Made by a program: the position numbers and the translations under genes. This document shows, one piece after another, positions 14,948 through 23,554 of a DNA stretch of 64,000 nucleotides. The notes beneath the pieces are model-generated. The model saw nothing but the letters and a program-made list of their open reading frames with translations. It ran no database searches and was not told the DNA's origin. This DNA is from a virus. Location: the IMG/VR virus record IMGVR_UViG_3300010334_006426, positions 1-64,000 of that record. One strand, given 5' to 3'. The number at the start of each line of letters is the position of its first letter. Position 1 is the stretch's first letter.

Positions 14948-16262
14948 TTCTTCTCGGGCCACCAAATTGTCTATTAATTTTAGTAAACTCTAATCTGTCT
15001 ACTAATTTAACATGATTAGTACCAACAAATAATACAATTCCTTCATCTTTTGTCGGGGTAAAAGAGCCATCAGCATTTTGTATAAATGTTTTGCCTACTT
15101 TTGATTCTAACGTAGCTAGCGCTTGCAGTAATAAATTCTTAGCACGTGCCATGTGAAATGTACCTGTAATTAAATTCAAAAAATTTTCTTTATTTTGCTC
15201 TAAAAACGATAGCACACTATTCATTCTTAATTCGATATTATGTTTACCAGTAGGTGTTTTTTTTGATTCTTGTTCTTTCGTATATCTTGAAGCAATAAAT
15301 TGCCTCAAACCGTCAATAAATTTGTCTATAAAAAACTCCTCTCCTCTAGCGGCGGCACCAAAAATACCTTGTGGTGCAATATCTACCTGTTTGTTTAAAT
15401 ATATTTTTAATAATGACAGAATAGGATTAGTTAGGTATTCGGCATTAAACTGCTGTGATATATTTCCAATATATAACTTAGCTTTACTTGCTTCAGCATT
15501 TATTTTTTTTAAAAGATCATCCGAAATATTAACAGATAAAGAACTAAAATTACTACTCTGAATAAACGCTTTAGATTTTACGCTGCTGGATATTAATGAG
15601 TCAACGTTTCTACCTTGCGAGATTAGCTCTATACCACCAGTACTAGTAGGTTTACCCTTAAATGATTCATGAACTATAATGCCAACTTCTGAATTACTTA
15701 CTCTATTAGATAATGGACTCTTCGAATCTACAGGAACTGCATAAGCAATTATATTTGGCTTAAAAGTAATAAAATTCTCTTCCCCAATCTTTACAATTTT
15801 TTTATCTTTTGGAAGTGCAAATAATACATCAGCTTGATATATTTTGCCAGACCCGTCATAGGCCTGCCTCAAATATTTAAGTAAATTTTTTAATTTATTT
15901 TCTAGTTCAGGCTTATCGCCATAAAAAAGATTAACCTCAGAATCAGCATGCATTATTTTTGGATTTGCTTGACTCAATCCGCCTTTAAGTGATATAAAAA
16001 ACTGATTTTTAAATTGTGATCTCGGATCAATACCAAATAGAATCATTGGACTGCCATCTATTTTTGCATTCATTTCTTGGTTCGTTTCAAAGCCTTTTAT
16101 TTTTTTGTTTATTTCATCTATATGTTGAATAAAATTTTCAAACCCTTCTTTACCATTTTCAATTGCTAAATCTTCTAAATGAGATAAATGTGTTTTTAAG
16201 TGTGCATCACTTTCTATTATTACTTTTTTTTCTTCTTGAATAAAATTTATAAAAGAGTTCAT
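14937..16262 (-). CDS. Ligase/capping-type nucleotidyltransferase-like protein with capsid-targeting-like leader
   Basis: A 441-residue protein. AKIDGSP (K67) matches motif I (K-x-D-G) of the covalent nucleotidyltransferase superfamily of DNA/RNA ligases and capping enzymes. IYQADVLF could be motif III, ITFKPNIIAYAV motif IIIa, DEGIVLF (E407) motif IV and VKLVDR (K419) motif V, in the right order. The spacing between motifs is long. I recall similar K-x-D-G-[AS]-P proteins of unknown function in T4-like cyanophages. The N-terminus MNSFINFIQEE resembles the capsid leader. Its ATG overlaps the stop of the HxGH nucleotidyltransferase gene, so the two are co-expressed. Ligase activity is inferred. 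Confidence 0.6.
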   Translation of the reverse strand: MNSFINFIQEEKKVIIESDAHLKTHLSHLEDLAIENGKEGFENFIQHIDEINKKIKGFETNQEMNAKIDGSPMILFGIDPRSQFKNQFFISLKGGLSQANPKIMHADSEVNLFYGDKPELENKLKNLLKYLRQAYDGSGKIYQADVLFALPKDKKIVKIGEENFITFKPNIIAYAVPVDSKSPLSNRVSNSEVGIIVHESFKGKPTSTGGIELISQGRNVDSLISSSVKSKAFIQSSNFSSLSVNISDDLLKKINAEASKAKLYIGNISQQFNAEYLTNPILSLLKIYLNKQVDIAPQGIFGAAARGEEFFIDKFIDGLRQFIASRYTKEQESKKTPTGKHNIELRMNSVLSFLEQNKENFLNLITGTFHMARAKNLLLQALATLESKVGKTFIQNADGSFTPTKDEGIVLFVGTNHVKLVDRLEFTKINRQFGGPRRTIA

Positions 16263-16894
16263 TTTTTTAATCTTTCGTAAACTTTTGCCATATCTTCCTT
16301 TGTAATCGGTGGTAAAAACTTCTTAAACAAATCAAAATTATTTTTGCTTAAAGCTTCTCTAGCTTTTGTCGCTGATGTTAATCTAGATACTTCTTTTTGA
16401 TTTATACTCTTGACCTCTTTACCGCTAAACACAGATGCGTTTTGATTCTTAAAAAAGGCGCTATATCTATCTTGTGCATCTTCTTGACTAGCGTATAAAT
16501 TTATTGAATAAGGTCCTTTAGTTTTCTGCTGTATCAAAGACACTACTTCCTGAGCTTTTGGATGAGGTGCTTGCGATCTGGGTGTGGGTGTAAATCTACC
16601 ATTATTAAGAATATCTGCAATATGGTAAACCGCTAAAACAGGCGACCCTGAGGTTAGTATAAAATTAATATTTTTAGGTAAATATGTTTTGTACATATTC
16701 CATATATCTAGAGATTGTTGAGATGTAATATTATCCCTATCTATAGCAGATATAAGTACAAACACCATGTTATTCTCGAGACAGGCCTTTTTTACTGTAT
16801 CAAAATGCCCTTTGTGTGGGGGTTTAAACGCACCAGGAAATACACCTATAGAGGTTTCCGCGGACTCGATTAAAAACTGTCTAAACGTTTTCAT
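16259..16894 (-). CDS. HxGH nucleotidyltransferase (cytidylyltransferase/NMNAT-like) with capsid-targeting-like leader
   Basis: A 211-residue protein. GVFPGAFKPPHKGH (residues 17-30) is the nucleotide-binding H-x-G-H motif of the cytidylyltransferase/adenylyltransferase superfamily. SRLTSATKAREAL (about residue 170) corresponds to the second signature I-S-[ST]-T-x-x-R. The first ten residues MKTFRQFLIE differ little from T4 MKTYQEFIAE and precede a Ser, a plausible cleavage site. It starts directly after the stop of the upstream gene (no gap) and overlaps the K-x-D-G gene by 4 nt. The nucleotide substrate (NMN, glycerol-3-phosphate or other) is unknown. Confidence 0.72.
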   Translation of the reverse strand: MKTFRQFLIESAETSIGVFPGAFKPPHKGHFDTVKKACLENNMVFVLISAIDRDNITSQQSLDIWNMYKTYLPKNINFILTSGSPVLAVYHIADILNNGRFTPTPRSQAPHPKAQEVVSLIQQKTKGPYSINLYASQEDAQDRYSAFFKNQNASVFSGKEVKSINQKEVSRLTSATKAREALSKNNFDLFKKFLPPITKEDMAKVYERLKK

Positions 16895-18073
16895 TTAGAG
16901 ATTCTTCAGCGGTTCTTTTAAGCCTATCTTAGGCGCGCCAGCACTAATCTGATTTGCATAAATAAATTCGCCTAATCTTTCTTTTGGAATATAAACAAAT
17001 ACATCTGAATTAACTATAAAAAGACCAGTTTCAGGAAAAGTATTAAAAATAACGTTTGTCAATGCAGTACGTATTTCCTCCAGTCCTTGAGCTAAATTTA
17101 AACTTTTTATGGTTTGTTTAAACGAATCTTGATTAGTACATTTTTTAAACAGCCTGCATTGTTTTTGTGTAATGGACCTATCTATGTTTCTAGCTTCTTT
17201 TTCAAAAAAATCTTTTTCCTGCTGATCATCTGCATTTATTTTATAATTCTTCAATATTGTATCGTACAAATCTTTTATATTGGTATTGTTTCCGCCAGGT
17301 GTAGTAGTTGTAACAACATCATTTAATACGTCAGCAAACTGTTTTAACGAAAAAATTAATGCAGGCCGGAGTTTATAATGACCTAGCGCTAGTTTATCGC
17401 CTAATAAAATTCCTTGAGACAGCTCCACGTTTGACTTGCTAAGAATAGTATGTATGTATTTGTCTATTGTCCAGCCCTCCAGACGGTCTTGATACTGAGG
17501 TCCAACAGCTATTCGAGTAATAGGGTTTTTTATTATGGCATCGTTAATAGCGGCCTTACTACTATCATCCATAGAATCATATGCTCTTAACACTTCATCT
17601 AAAAATCCATTTACGGCGTTTATTACTTGTGTTGCTGCCTGCTTACCGTTAGTGCCTGTACGAACTGTTTTTGTTTTCTTACCTTCCTTATCAGTAACAA
17701 TTTTAATTTCCTTAACTTCATAATGACCGCCATCTGGAGCTAAAACGTCAAAGCTAACCCCGGAACCCTGTATAATACTAAATGAACGTCTTTTAAATTC
17801 CGCAGCTTTATGGGCCTCTAACCGCCTAAGAGCATCATAAGAACTAACACCCCAAAATATACAAGCAAGACTATACTCACCTCTACCTACTCCGCCGTCT
17901 ATTGTATTAAAAAGCTCAGTTGGGTTTGCAAGATTAAATTCTGTCCATTTGTACTGCCTGCCAGGCTCAAATGCATTGGTTTGTTCTAATAAAACTTGCC
18001 GTCTTGGTAGAGGCGGTATAGGCCTGAACATGACCTGTTCTGTATATAGACAGTTTAAACTCTTGTAGTCCAC
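16895..18073 (-). CDS. Late protein with possible PD-(D/E)XK nuclease motif
   Basis: A 392-residue protein without a recognised family. Residues about 60-125 contain GRGEYSLACIFWG, then SFDVLAPDGGHYEVKEIK, an arrangement E...D...E-x-K compatible with a PD-(D/E)XK nuclease core. The rest is mixed helical. The start is GTG, chosen because a CATAAATA late box ends 4 nt before it; an in-frame Met 15 codons on would give MFRPIPPLPRRQVLLEQ, which also holds a possible L-L-E|Q site. It heads an operon with the two nucleotidyltransferases. The nuclease reading is tentative. Confidence 0.5.
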   Translation of the reverse strand: MDYKSLNCLYTEQVMFRPIPPLPRRQVLLEQTNAFEPGRQYKWTEFNLANPTELFNTIDGGVGRGEYSLACIFWGVSSYDALRRLEAHKAAEFKRRSFSIIQGSGVSFDVLAPDGGHYEVKEIKIVTDKEGKKTKTVRTGTNGKQAATQVINAVNGFLDEVLRAYDSMDDSSKAAINDAIIKNPITRIAVGPQYQDRLEGWTIDKYIHTILSKSNVELSQGILLGDKLALGHYKLRPALIFSLKQFADVLNDVVTTTTPGGNNTNIKDLYDTILKNYKINADDQQEKDFFEKEARNIDRSITQKQCRLFKKCTNQDSFKQTIKSLNLAQGLEEIRTALTNVIFNTFPETGLFIVNSDVFVYIPKERLGEFIYANQISAGAPKIGLKEPLKNL

Positions 18074-18077
18074 AAGT

Positions 18078-18085
18078 TATTTATG
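18078..18085 (-). promoter_or_regulatory. Late promoter box CATAAATA
   Basis: Ends 4 nt before the GTG at 18073 on the minus strand; drives the three-gene nuclease-like/nucleotidyltransferase/ligase-like operon. Confidence 0.65.
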
Positions 18086-18087
18086 AT

Positions 18088-18441
18088 TTATTCTTTAGGT
18101 TCAGTATTAACATCAATAGAATTCGAATACTTCTTCATTATATCGACTATAGAAGTAAGTACTTGTGAAGCATTCGTTTCGTTGATTTCAGGCAAATCTT
18201 TTAAGGCTTTTTCATCTAAATCGCCAGGATTCATAAAAAGTGCTTTTCTTAGCAATCTAACTAAAAAAACTTCACCTTCCGATGTAAGAGGGTTTTGATC
18301 GCTATCAGCTGGTTGTTCGGTCGGGACCGGTGGGGTTGCGGGCAGAGGTGCAGCGGCCGGGTCAGCAGAGGGCATTTGCTCTTGAGGTCCTTGCTCGTTT
18401 ATCTCAGCAAGTTTTTTATTAATAATTTCTAGAAATTTCAT
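18088..18441 (-). CDS. Small late protein with capsid-targeting-like leader
   Basis: A 117-residue protein. MKFLEIINKKLAEINEQ is a leader-like amphipathic start with possible L-A-E and I-N-E cleavage sites. A Pro/Ala-rich disordered stretch (residues 19-52) follows, then a helical C-terminal domain (residues 55-105). The ATG shares one base with the stop of the preceding gene (a TAATG overlap), so the two small genes form an operon. Not recognised; an internal head protein is the best guess. Confidence 0.5.
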   Translation of the reverse strand: MKFLEIINKKLAEINEQGPQEQMPSADPAAAPLPATPPVPTEQPADSDQNPLTSEGEVFLVRLLRKALFMNPGDLDEKALKDLPEINETNASQVLTSIVDIMKKYSNSIDVNTEPKE

Positions 18442-18830
18442 TACACGCTAGGAGTTGTAGGCGTGGTTGGCGCTTGAGGTGTAGCAGCTTTTTGCAAATC
18501 TGTTACAACCTTAGTAATATTGTCAACTGCTTTAGAGCTAACATCTGTTAGCTGCTTTTTAGCATCAGTAATCTTTTTTGTTACATCTGTTTTTAATTTT
18601 TGAACTTCAGGATCATCTTTAAGTACATCCATTGCTTTCATGAGAGCATTAACAACTCCGCCTGTAGGAGTCATGCCTGCAGCTGTGGTTGCAACGCTCT
18701 GTACGGTTTGAGCAACACTAGGAGTTGCGGGAGTAACCGCTGGAGTTGCGGTATATTCCTTTAACCATTGAGGCTTATCTAAACTAAGCTCTTCATACTT
18801 TGCTTGCAACATGTTTAAGAATTTCATCAT
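18441..18830 (-). CDS. Small late Ala/Thr/Pro-rich protein with capsid-targeting-like leader
   Basis: A 129-residue protein. It begins MMKFLNMLQAKYEE, with tandem ATG codons, so the start could be either. Residues 28-60 are Ala/Thr/Pro/Val-rich and disordered; residues 65-115 are a Lys/Asp-rich helix. A CATAAATA box ends 3 nt before the first ATG and 6 nt before the second. Composition (small, disordered, charged helix) resembles internal head proteins, but there is no recognisable homology. Confidence 0.5.
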   Translation of the reverse strand: MMKFLNMLQAKYEELSLDKPQWLKEYTATPAVTPATPSVAQTVQSVATTAAGMTPTGGVVNALMKAMDVLKDDPEVQKLKTDVTKKITDAKKQLTDVSSKAVDNITKVVTDLQKAATPQAPTTPTTPSV

Positions 18831-18833
18831 CTA

Positions 18834-18841
18834 TATTTATG
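18834..18841 (-). promoter_or_regulatory. Late promoter box CATAAATA
   Basis: Minus-strand box 3 nt from the first and 6 nt from the second of two tandem ATG codons. Confidence 0.55.
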
Positions 18842-19355
18842 TTATAAATAACCCTAGTTTCATATTAAAATTATTATCTATATCTGATGATGATGTAATA
18901 TTGTACTTTACTAGCATTGCCTTTAACTTCTCTACATTAGGATGTTTCTTGGCCCTATTAAAGACCTTAAATACTTTTATTCTAGCCTCTTTGCCTTCGC
19001 CCTTGCAGCAATTTACAATAACCTCAAATTCAGCAATACTAATTTTTTCGTATAAATATGTAAGTGACAATATTTTAGCTACTCTTATAAAAGTAGAGTA
19101 AAAGAAATTAAAATAATCTTTGAACTCCTCTAATTTTGCAGATTTTGACGTATAAAACAACAATTTCTGATGCTTATTTTTATCTATAACGTTAAAGATA
19201 CTATTACAAATTCTAAGCACTATAAAGCTTTTAATAAGTTTAGATTTATTCTGCAAACAGAATTTACTATTATCTTCAGAGACACTACTTTCTACTCTTT
19301 CTAAAATGTTATCTACATTAATTATCTTAACGCTGCAACCCTGAACGTATGACAT
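18837..19355 (-). CDS. Helical protein, unknown function
   Basis: A 172-residue, Lys- and Phe-rich, mostly helical protein that I do not recognise. It has four scattered Cys without a metal-binding pattern. Upstream on the minus strand TATAATAAAATT runs into the ATG, an early-type rather than late signal. Its end overlaps the late box of the next gene. It has neither leader nor membrane segment. Confidence 0.45.
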   Translation of the reverse strand: MSYVQGCSVKIINVDNILERVESSVSEDNSKFCLQNKSKLIKSFIVLRICNSIFNVIDKNKHQKLLFYTSKSAKLEEFKDYFNFFYSTFIRVAKILSLTYLYEKISIAEFEVIVNCCKGEGKEARIKVFKVFNRAKKHPNVEKLKAMLVKYNITSSSDIDNNFNMKLGLFIT

Positions 19356-19373
19356 AATTTTATTATAAAGGAA

Positions 19374-19796
19374 TTATTTTTTGTTATCAATAAAATTCTT
19401 TGGCGGTGAGCCTATTCTTACGTTTAGGATGCCATTGTAATATTCCTCTCTAAGTATGACATCTTTTTCTATTTGCTCTTTTATCTCTCTATAGCCTAAT
19501 TCCCACTTAGAGTCACAGAAGTGTAGTATTGTAAATTCAAAATTTTCTTTACCATACTTTACTATATCCTCATTAAGCTCAACTGATGACCCTGTGTAAG
19601 ACTTCCAATCTGTTTCTTTTATCTCATGTCTTTTATTCTTCTTACCTTTTAACGGCGGCCGCTTTAATGTAGTTATGCACTGTTTTTTACCAATGTATTT
19701 TCGTTTAGTTACAAGATTTTGAATTTCGTATATAAAGCCAAAAGCATTTTCTTTAAAGGTAACTCTGTGGCCTAATTTCCAATGTCCTAAATTCAC
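19374..19796 (-). CDS. GIY-YIG-like endonuclease
   Basis: A 140-residue protein. GFIYEI (residues 20-25) and KYIGKK (33-38) form the GIY-YIG pair, and Lys/Arg-rich KRPPLKGKKNKRHEIK follows. An extended W-K-S-Y-T-G-S module and EEYYNG near residue 120, with the catalytic-type Glu, complete the pattern. It could be a homing-type or host-DNA nuclease, or a repair nuclease. The start is GTG, 3 nt after the stop of the upstream small gene. No intron or split gene was seen nearby to suggest recent homing. Confidence 0.6.
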   Translation of the reverse strand: MNLGHWKLGHRVTFKENAFGFIYEIQNLVTKRKYIGKKQCITTLKRPPLKGKKNKRHEIKETDWKSYTGSSVELNEDIVKYGKENFEFTILHFCDSKWELGYREIKEQIEKDVILREEYYNGILNVRIGSPPKNFIDNKK

Positions 19797-19799
19797 CGA

Positions 19800-20021
19800 C
19801 TATTTAATCAGCGGCCGTCTTTGTACAACTATTTTACGTTTTTTGCCAATTTTTTTAGCTCCGAGTGCTACAGGGACCCTACTATCTCCAGGTGCATAGA
19901 AATCCGTATTACCAACAGCACCGCCATGGCCCATTGACGTTGCAGTACCAAAAACACCACCGTCACCAGCAGCATTCATTTCATAAAAAAATGTTTTAAA
20001 TGTCTTATACTTGATTATCAT
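19800..20021 (-). CDS. Small late protein with capsid-targeting-like leader
   Basis: A 73-residue protein. The first 14 residues MIIKYKTFKTFFYE resemble the capsid leader with an F-Y-E|M site. The rest is Gly-rich (GDGGVFGTATSMGHGG, then FYAPGDSRVP and LGAKKIGKKRKIVVQRRP) and ends very basic. I recall A-P-G-D-x-R-V-P motifs in small phage proteins of unknown function. A CATAAATA box lies 14 nt upstream; an in-frame ATA codon would be at the usual 5-nt spacing. A packaged basic peptide could bind DNA (inference). Confidence 0.5.
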   Translation of the reverse strand: MIIKYKTFKTFFYEMNAAGDGGVFGTATSMGHGGAVGNTDFYAPGDSRVPVALGAKKIGKKRKIVVQRRPLIK

Positions 20022-20035
20022 AGACGTTATCTTAT

Positions 20036-20043
20036 TATTTATG
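20036..20043 (-). promoter_or_regulatory. Possible late promoter box CATAAATA
   Basis: Minus-strand box 14 nt before the ATG at 20021, ending just beside the uvsY start on the other strand. Confidence 0.4.
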
Positions 20044-20044
20044 A

Positions 20045-20440
20045 ATGGATCAGCTCAATCTATATATAAAAGAATTAGAAGAGGACGTTAAGCTAGATGA
20101 GTTAAATCTTAAGGAAGCAGCATTAATGTTACCTGCACGCAAAGCCAAATGGGTTTCTAGGTTAATTATAGAAAAAAATAATTTAAATGAATTAATAAAA
20201 AAGAAAAATAAAATTATTAGTGAAGTTGTAGAGACTATCAAAAAAGAATCAGCAGTTAGATTGACATTACCGGTTTTAGAGAAAGCAGCCGAAAGGCATA
20301 CTGTAGTTTCTGATATTGCTATGGAAATTTCTAAAAGAGAAAACATAATAGAATTTTTAGAGCGTGTAGAAAAAACAATCCATAGCATAGGGTTTGATTT
20401 AAAAAACTTGATTGAAATTATCAAGATGGAGACCTCTTGA
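20045..20440 (+). CDS. uvsY: UvsY-like recombination mediator
   Basis: A 131-residue, helical, charged protein close in length to T4 UvsY (137). The N-terminal L-x-x-D-V-x-L-D and P-A-R-K-A-K-W segments, the central Lys-rich helix and the C-terminal IIEFLERVEKTIHSIGFDLK follow the UvsY layout. The adjacency to uvsW supports the call. UvsY helps load UvsX onto gp32-coated ssDNA. The ATG at 20041 is out of frame and stops after 16 codons, so 20045 is the start. Confidence 0.75.
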   Translation: MDQLNLYIKELEEDVKLDELNLKEAALMLPARKAKWVSRLIIEKNNLNELIKKKNKIISEVVETIKKESAVRLTLPVLEKAAERHTVVSDIAMEISKRENIIEFLERVEKTIHSIGFDLKNLIEIIKMETS

Positions 20441-21918
20441 TGGTAAATTTTGAGTTAGATAAAACTGGCAAATACGGATACATTGCAGGTGATCACATAA
20501 ACGATATAAGAGAATTTTTCTCTGTAAAAAACGAGGGCGCTAGATTTGCTAGAATGAAAGGTAGGTTTATTCCATCTAGAACCTACGCTATTACACCTGG
20601 TGGGCGAATTGACCCTTGCTTATTCTATGAAATTACTAAATTTCTTCTTCAGAATAATTATTGCAAGCAAGATCAAATTAGAGCATCTAGCGATTTCCTA
20701 AATGTCATTTTACCAGCACAATCAAGTTATCATAAAAATATTTCTTACTCTAAGGAGCCTTTCAACAATTTAACGCTACAACTTAGAGATTATCAAAAAT
20801 CTGTAGTTACAAAATGCTTAGAGTCAGGCAGAGGGGTAGTTGTACTGGCGACTGCGGGCGGTAAGACTCTTATTATGGCCTCCCTTTTATCTAACTTTTT
20901 TCATTTTAAAAATAATTTTAAGTGTTTAGTTATCGTACCCGACCTTGGATTAGTTGAACAAACATTTTCTGACTTTAATAATTATGGTGTACCTTTTAAA
21001 GTTAGACGGTGGACAGGTTCGCATCAATTAGAACATAATAAGAATGATTCGTCTAATGTTATTGTTGCTAACTTAGGTATACTGCAGTCAGATAACTCAG
21101 ATTTATCCTGGCTTGAAGATATAGATTTAATAATAATTGATGAAGTTCATAAGCTAAGAAGAGGTAATAAAATAAATGACATATTAAAAGGAATTAAAAC
21201 TAATATTCGTTTTGGGTTTACAGGTACTATGCCGGAAGATAAACTAGATCAATGGAATATAATAGGTAAAATCGGGCCTATAATTTACGAGAAAAACAGC
21301 TTTCAACTTAGAACCGAAAAATATATATCTAATGTAACCGCTAATATATTAGAAGTTACCTATAATAGTACACCGCCAACAGTAAAAGATATTGTTAACC
21401 CAGCGGAAAAATATAGAATTGAACTTGAATTTTTGTTTACCAATTTATTCAGAAACAATACTTTAGCGGTATTGTGTAATAACGCGCCAAATAATGTATT
21501 GGTATTAATAGATTATATTAAGCACGGGCAAGAACTATATGAGCATTTAACTAAATTTTGTAATAGAAAGCAAATATTTTTTATAAGAGGCGAAGTTGAG
21601 GTTTCAGATAGAGAGGAAGTAAAAAATTTAATGGAAAAAAGTAGCAATGTCGTCTGTATTGCCATAAGTAAAATATTCAGCACAGGGGTAAATATTAAGA
21701 ATTTACATTTTATTGTTTTTGCAGGAGGCGGCAAGGCCAAGATAAAAACAATTCAAAGTATAGGCAGAGGGCTACGCTTACATGAAAGTAAGGATAAGCT
21801 ATATATTTTTGACATAGCAGATCAGTTAACATATGGTAAACGGCATCAATTAAAGCGGCAGCAACTCTATGATATGGAAAAAATTCCATATTCGGTAAAA
21901 AAAATAACTGAAAAATAA
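20440..21918 (+). CDS. uvsW: UvsW-like SF2 helicase
   Basis: A 492-residue superfamily 2 helicase, near T4 UvsW (503). The Q-motif-like LRDYQKSVV is followed by Walker A TAGGKT (about residue 140), Walker B DEVH (about 235), motif III FTGTMPEDK and the C-terminal SIGRGLRLHES motif VI. UvsW unwinds branched DNA and R-loops and promotes the switch to recombination-dependent replication. A TTG precedes the ATG, but the ATG overlapping the uvsY TGA is the better start. It continues the operon toward gene 55. Confidence 0.9.
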   Translation: MVNFELDKTGKYGYIAGDHINDIREFFSVKNEGARFARMKGRFIPSRTYAITPGGRIDPCLFYEITKFLLQNNYCKQDQIRASSDFLNVILPAQSSYHKNISYSKEPFNNLTLQLRDYQKSVVTKCLESGRGVVVLATAGGKTLIMASLLSNFFHFKNNFKCLVIVPDLGLVEQTFSDFNNYGVPFKVRRWTGSHQLEHNKNDSSNVIVANLGILQSDNSDLSWLEDIDLIIIDEVHKLRRGNKINDILKGIKTNIRFGFTGTMPEDKLDQWNIIGKIGPIIYEKNSFQLRTEKYISNVTANILEVTYNSTPPTVKDIVNPAEKYRIELEFLFTNLFRNNTLAVLCNNAPNNVLVLIDYIKHGQELYEHLTKFCNRKQIFFIRGEVEVSDREEVKNLMEKSSNVVCIAISKIFSTGVNIKNLHFIVFAGGGKAKIKTIQSIGRGLRLHESKDKLYIFDIADQLTYGKRHQLKRQQLYDMEKIPYSVKKITEK

Positions 21919-21921
21919 TTT

Positions 21922-22521
21922 ATGAAAAACGCTAAAAATAAAAAACCTAAAATAACTTCTAAACAGAAAGATGTCAAGGGGGATGAATTGCCACCTGAAT
22001 TAACTGATTTAAAATCTGTTATCGGTACAATCCCTAAGGAAGGCAAGCCCGTACCTGGTAAGAAATTAAAACCATCAGAAAAACCTCATTATGTTAATAG
22101 TAAGCAATTTGAAGAGGAAATTAAAATATATTATCAAACCGATAACATGACTGAATATTTAGCAGATGCTATAAGACGAATTGCTTATGGTCTATCGTTT
22201 GCTCCTAATTTTATTAATTATTCATATAGAGATGAAATGATTGGTGATGCTGTAGTAAAGATGTACCAAGCATTAAAGTACAAAAAATTTAAGCTTGACC
22301 AAGGGTTCAGTCCTTTTAGTTACTTTACAACTATTGCATTTCATGCATTTATAAGTCGTATTAAAAAAGAAAAAAAGCATCATCAATTAATAGTAGACTA
22401 TAGGGAGCGAAATTACGACAGTCTTATCAATAAAGACGAGGCGGACACCGGGATACGCGTTTACACCAGTGAAGGTGGTGGAGGTATGGATAACAGCCTC
22501 TATAATGAGAGTAATGCCTAA
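21922..22521 (+). CDS. 55: gp55-like late sigma factor
   Basis: A 199-residue protein matching T4 gp55 (185 residues) in its core. HYVNSKQFEEEI begins the conserved part, RDEMIGDAVVKMYQALKYK corresponds to the sigma region 2-like helix, and FSYFTTIAFHAFISRIKKEKK is the strongly conserved block that gives -10 recognition. It has a longer Lys/Pro-rich N-terminus. gp55 directs host RNA polymerase to TATAAATA late promoters, of which more than twenty are visible in this window. It is the key regulator of the late genes here. Confidence 0.85.
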   Translation: MKNAKNKKPKITSKQKDVKGDELPPELTDLKSVIGTIPKEGKPVPGKKLKPSEKPHYVNSKQFEEEIKIYYQTDNMTEYLADAIRRIAYGLSFAPNFINYSYRDEMIGDAVVKMYQALKYKKFKLDQGFSPFSYFTTIAFHAFISRIKKEKKHHQLIVDYRERNYDSLINKDEADTGIRVYTSEGGGGMDNSLYNESNA

Positions 22522-23554
22522 TAGTCAGATTGCTATATTCTCCGATTTACATCTTGGTGTTCATATGAACAGCCAAGTATGGCATGACGTTTCTTTGAAC
22601 TGGGCTAAGTGGATTACAGAAGAACTTAAATCCAAAAACATTAAAGAAATAATATTTTGTGGAGATTTTTTTCATAGTCGTAGCGAAATTACCGTTAACA
22701 CCCTACATCACGCAAGTACAATATTAGAGTATTTTAAGGACTTTAAATTGTATATGTTAGCGGGTAATCACGATTCATTTTATAAAAATAATTGCACCGT
22801 TAATAGTATCCGCATTTTCTACGGCCGTGATAATATTATTATTGTAGATAGACCTACCTTACTGCAAATTGGCGGTAAAGAATGTTTTTTTGCACCGTGG
22901 GGTACAGAATTAAGCGAAATACAAGATTGTGATATAGTGTTTGGTCATTTTGAAATTGAAACATTTAAAATGAATACCTTTAAAGTATGTGAAGGCGGTT
23001 TTAAGTCGCAGGATTTATTAAAGTTTGCTCCTCTTGTTATTTCAGGTCACTTTCATTTAAGAGAAGAAAGAAAATATAGCAACGGCACAGTTCTATATGT
23101 TGGTTGTCCATTTGAATTAGATTTTGGCGATGAAGGGTCTACTAAAGGGTATTATATTTTAGATATGAACAAAGCGAGCTATGATTTTTACCCCAACGAT
23201 ATATCACCTCGTCATATAAAGATAAATCTTTCCGATCTTATAAAAATTGAAAATTTTACTGAAGCTGGTAGAACAGTTCTCGGAAATAATATTATCAAGC
23301 TCGGTTTAGATAAAAACATATCTGCTCAAGATTTAGAGAAATTAACAATTAAACTTCATAACTTTAAACCATTGAATTTAGTTGTAGATAACAGTATAGA
23401 GTTTGACAAGTTCGGAGCAGATTTGGAGTCTAATATAGATCTTAGCGGGGTAGATATTGCTAAGGCTATTACAGACTTTGTTCAAATGTTAGATATAGAC
23501 AATAAAAAAGATGTTGTTGAATATACTGTATCCTTATACAACCAGTGTAAATGA
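22514..23554 (+). CDS. 47: gp47-like recombination nuclease (Mre11-type subunit)
   Basis: About 346 residues from the chosen ATG (T4 gp47 is 339). Calcineurin-type phosphodiesterase motifs are in order: FSDLHLG (near residue 9), GDFFHSR (about 52), GNHDSF (about 87), FGHFEIE and SGHFHLRE (about 175). The frame extends further upstream, but an ATG overlapping the end of gene 55 fits the local overlap style and places the first motif correctly. With gp46 it resects DNA ends for recombination-dependent replication and host DNA degradation. Confidence 0.9.
   Translation: MPNSQIAIFSDLHLGVHMNSQVWHDVSLNWAKWITEELKSKNIKEIIFCGDFFHSRSEITVNTLHHASTILEYFKDFKLYMLAGNHDSFYKNNCTVNSIRIFYGRDNIIIVDRPTLLQIGGKECFFAPWGTELSEIQDCDIVFGHFEIETFKMNTFKVCEGGFKSQDLLKFAPLVISGHFHLREERKYSNGTVLYVGCPFELDFGDEGSTKGYYILDMNKASYDFYPNDISPRHIKINLSDLIKIENFTEAGRTVLGNNIIKLGLDKNISAQDLEKLTIKLHNFKPLNLVVDNSIEFDKFGADLESNIDLSGVDIAKAITDFVQMLDIDNKKDVVEYTVSLYNQCK

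Noticed and set aside
22469-22513. Longer N-terminus of gp47
   Set aside because: It would overlap gene 55 by 53 nt and add residues before the first phosphodiesterase motif; the ATG at 22514 gives the usual small overlap and normal length.
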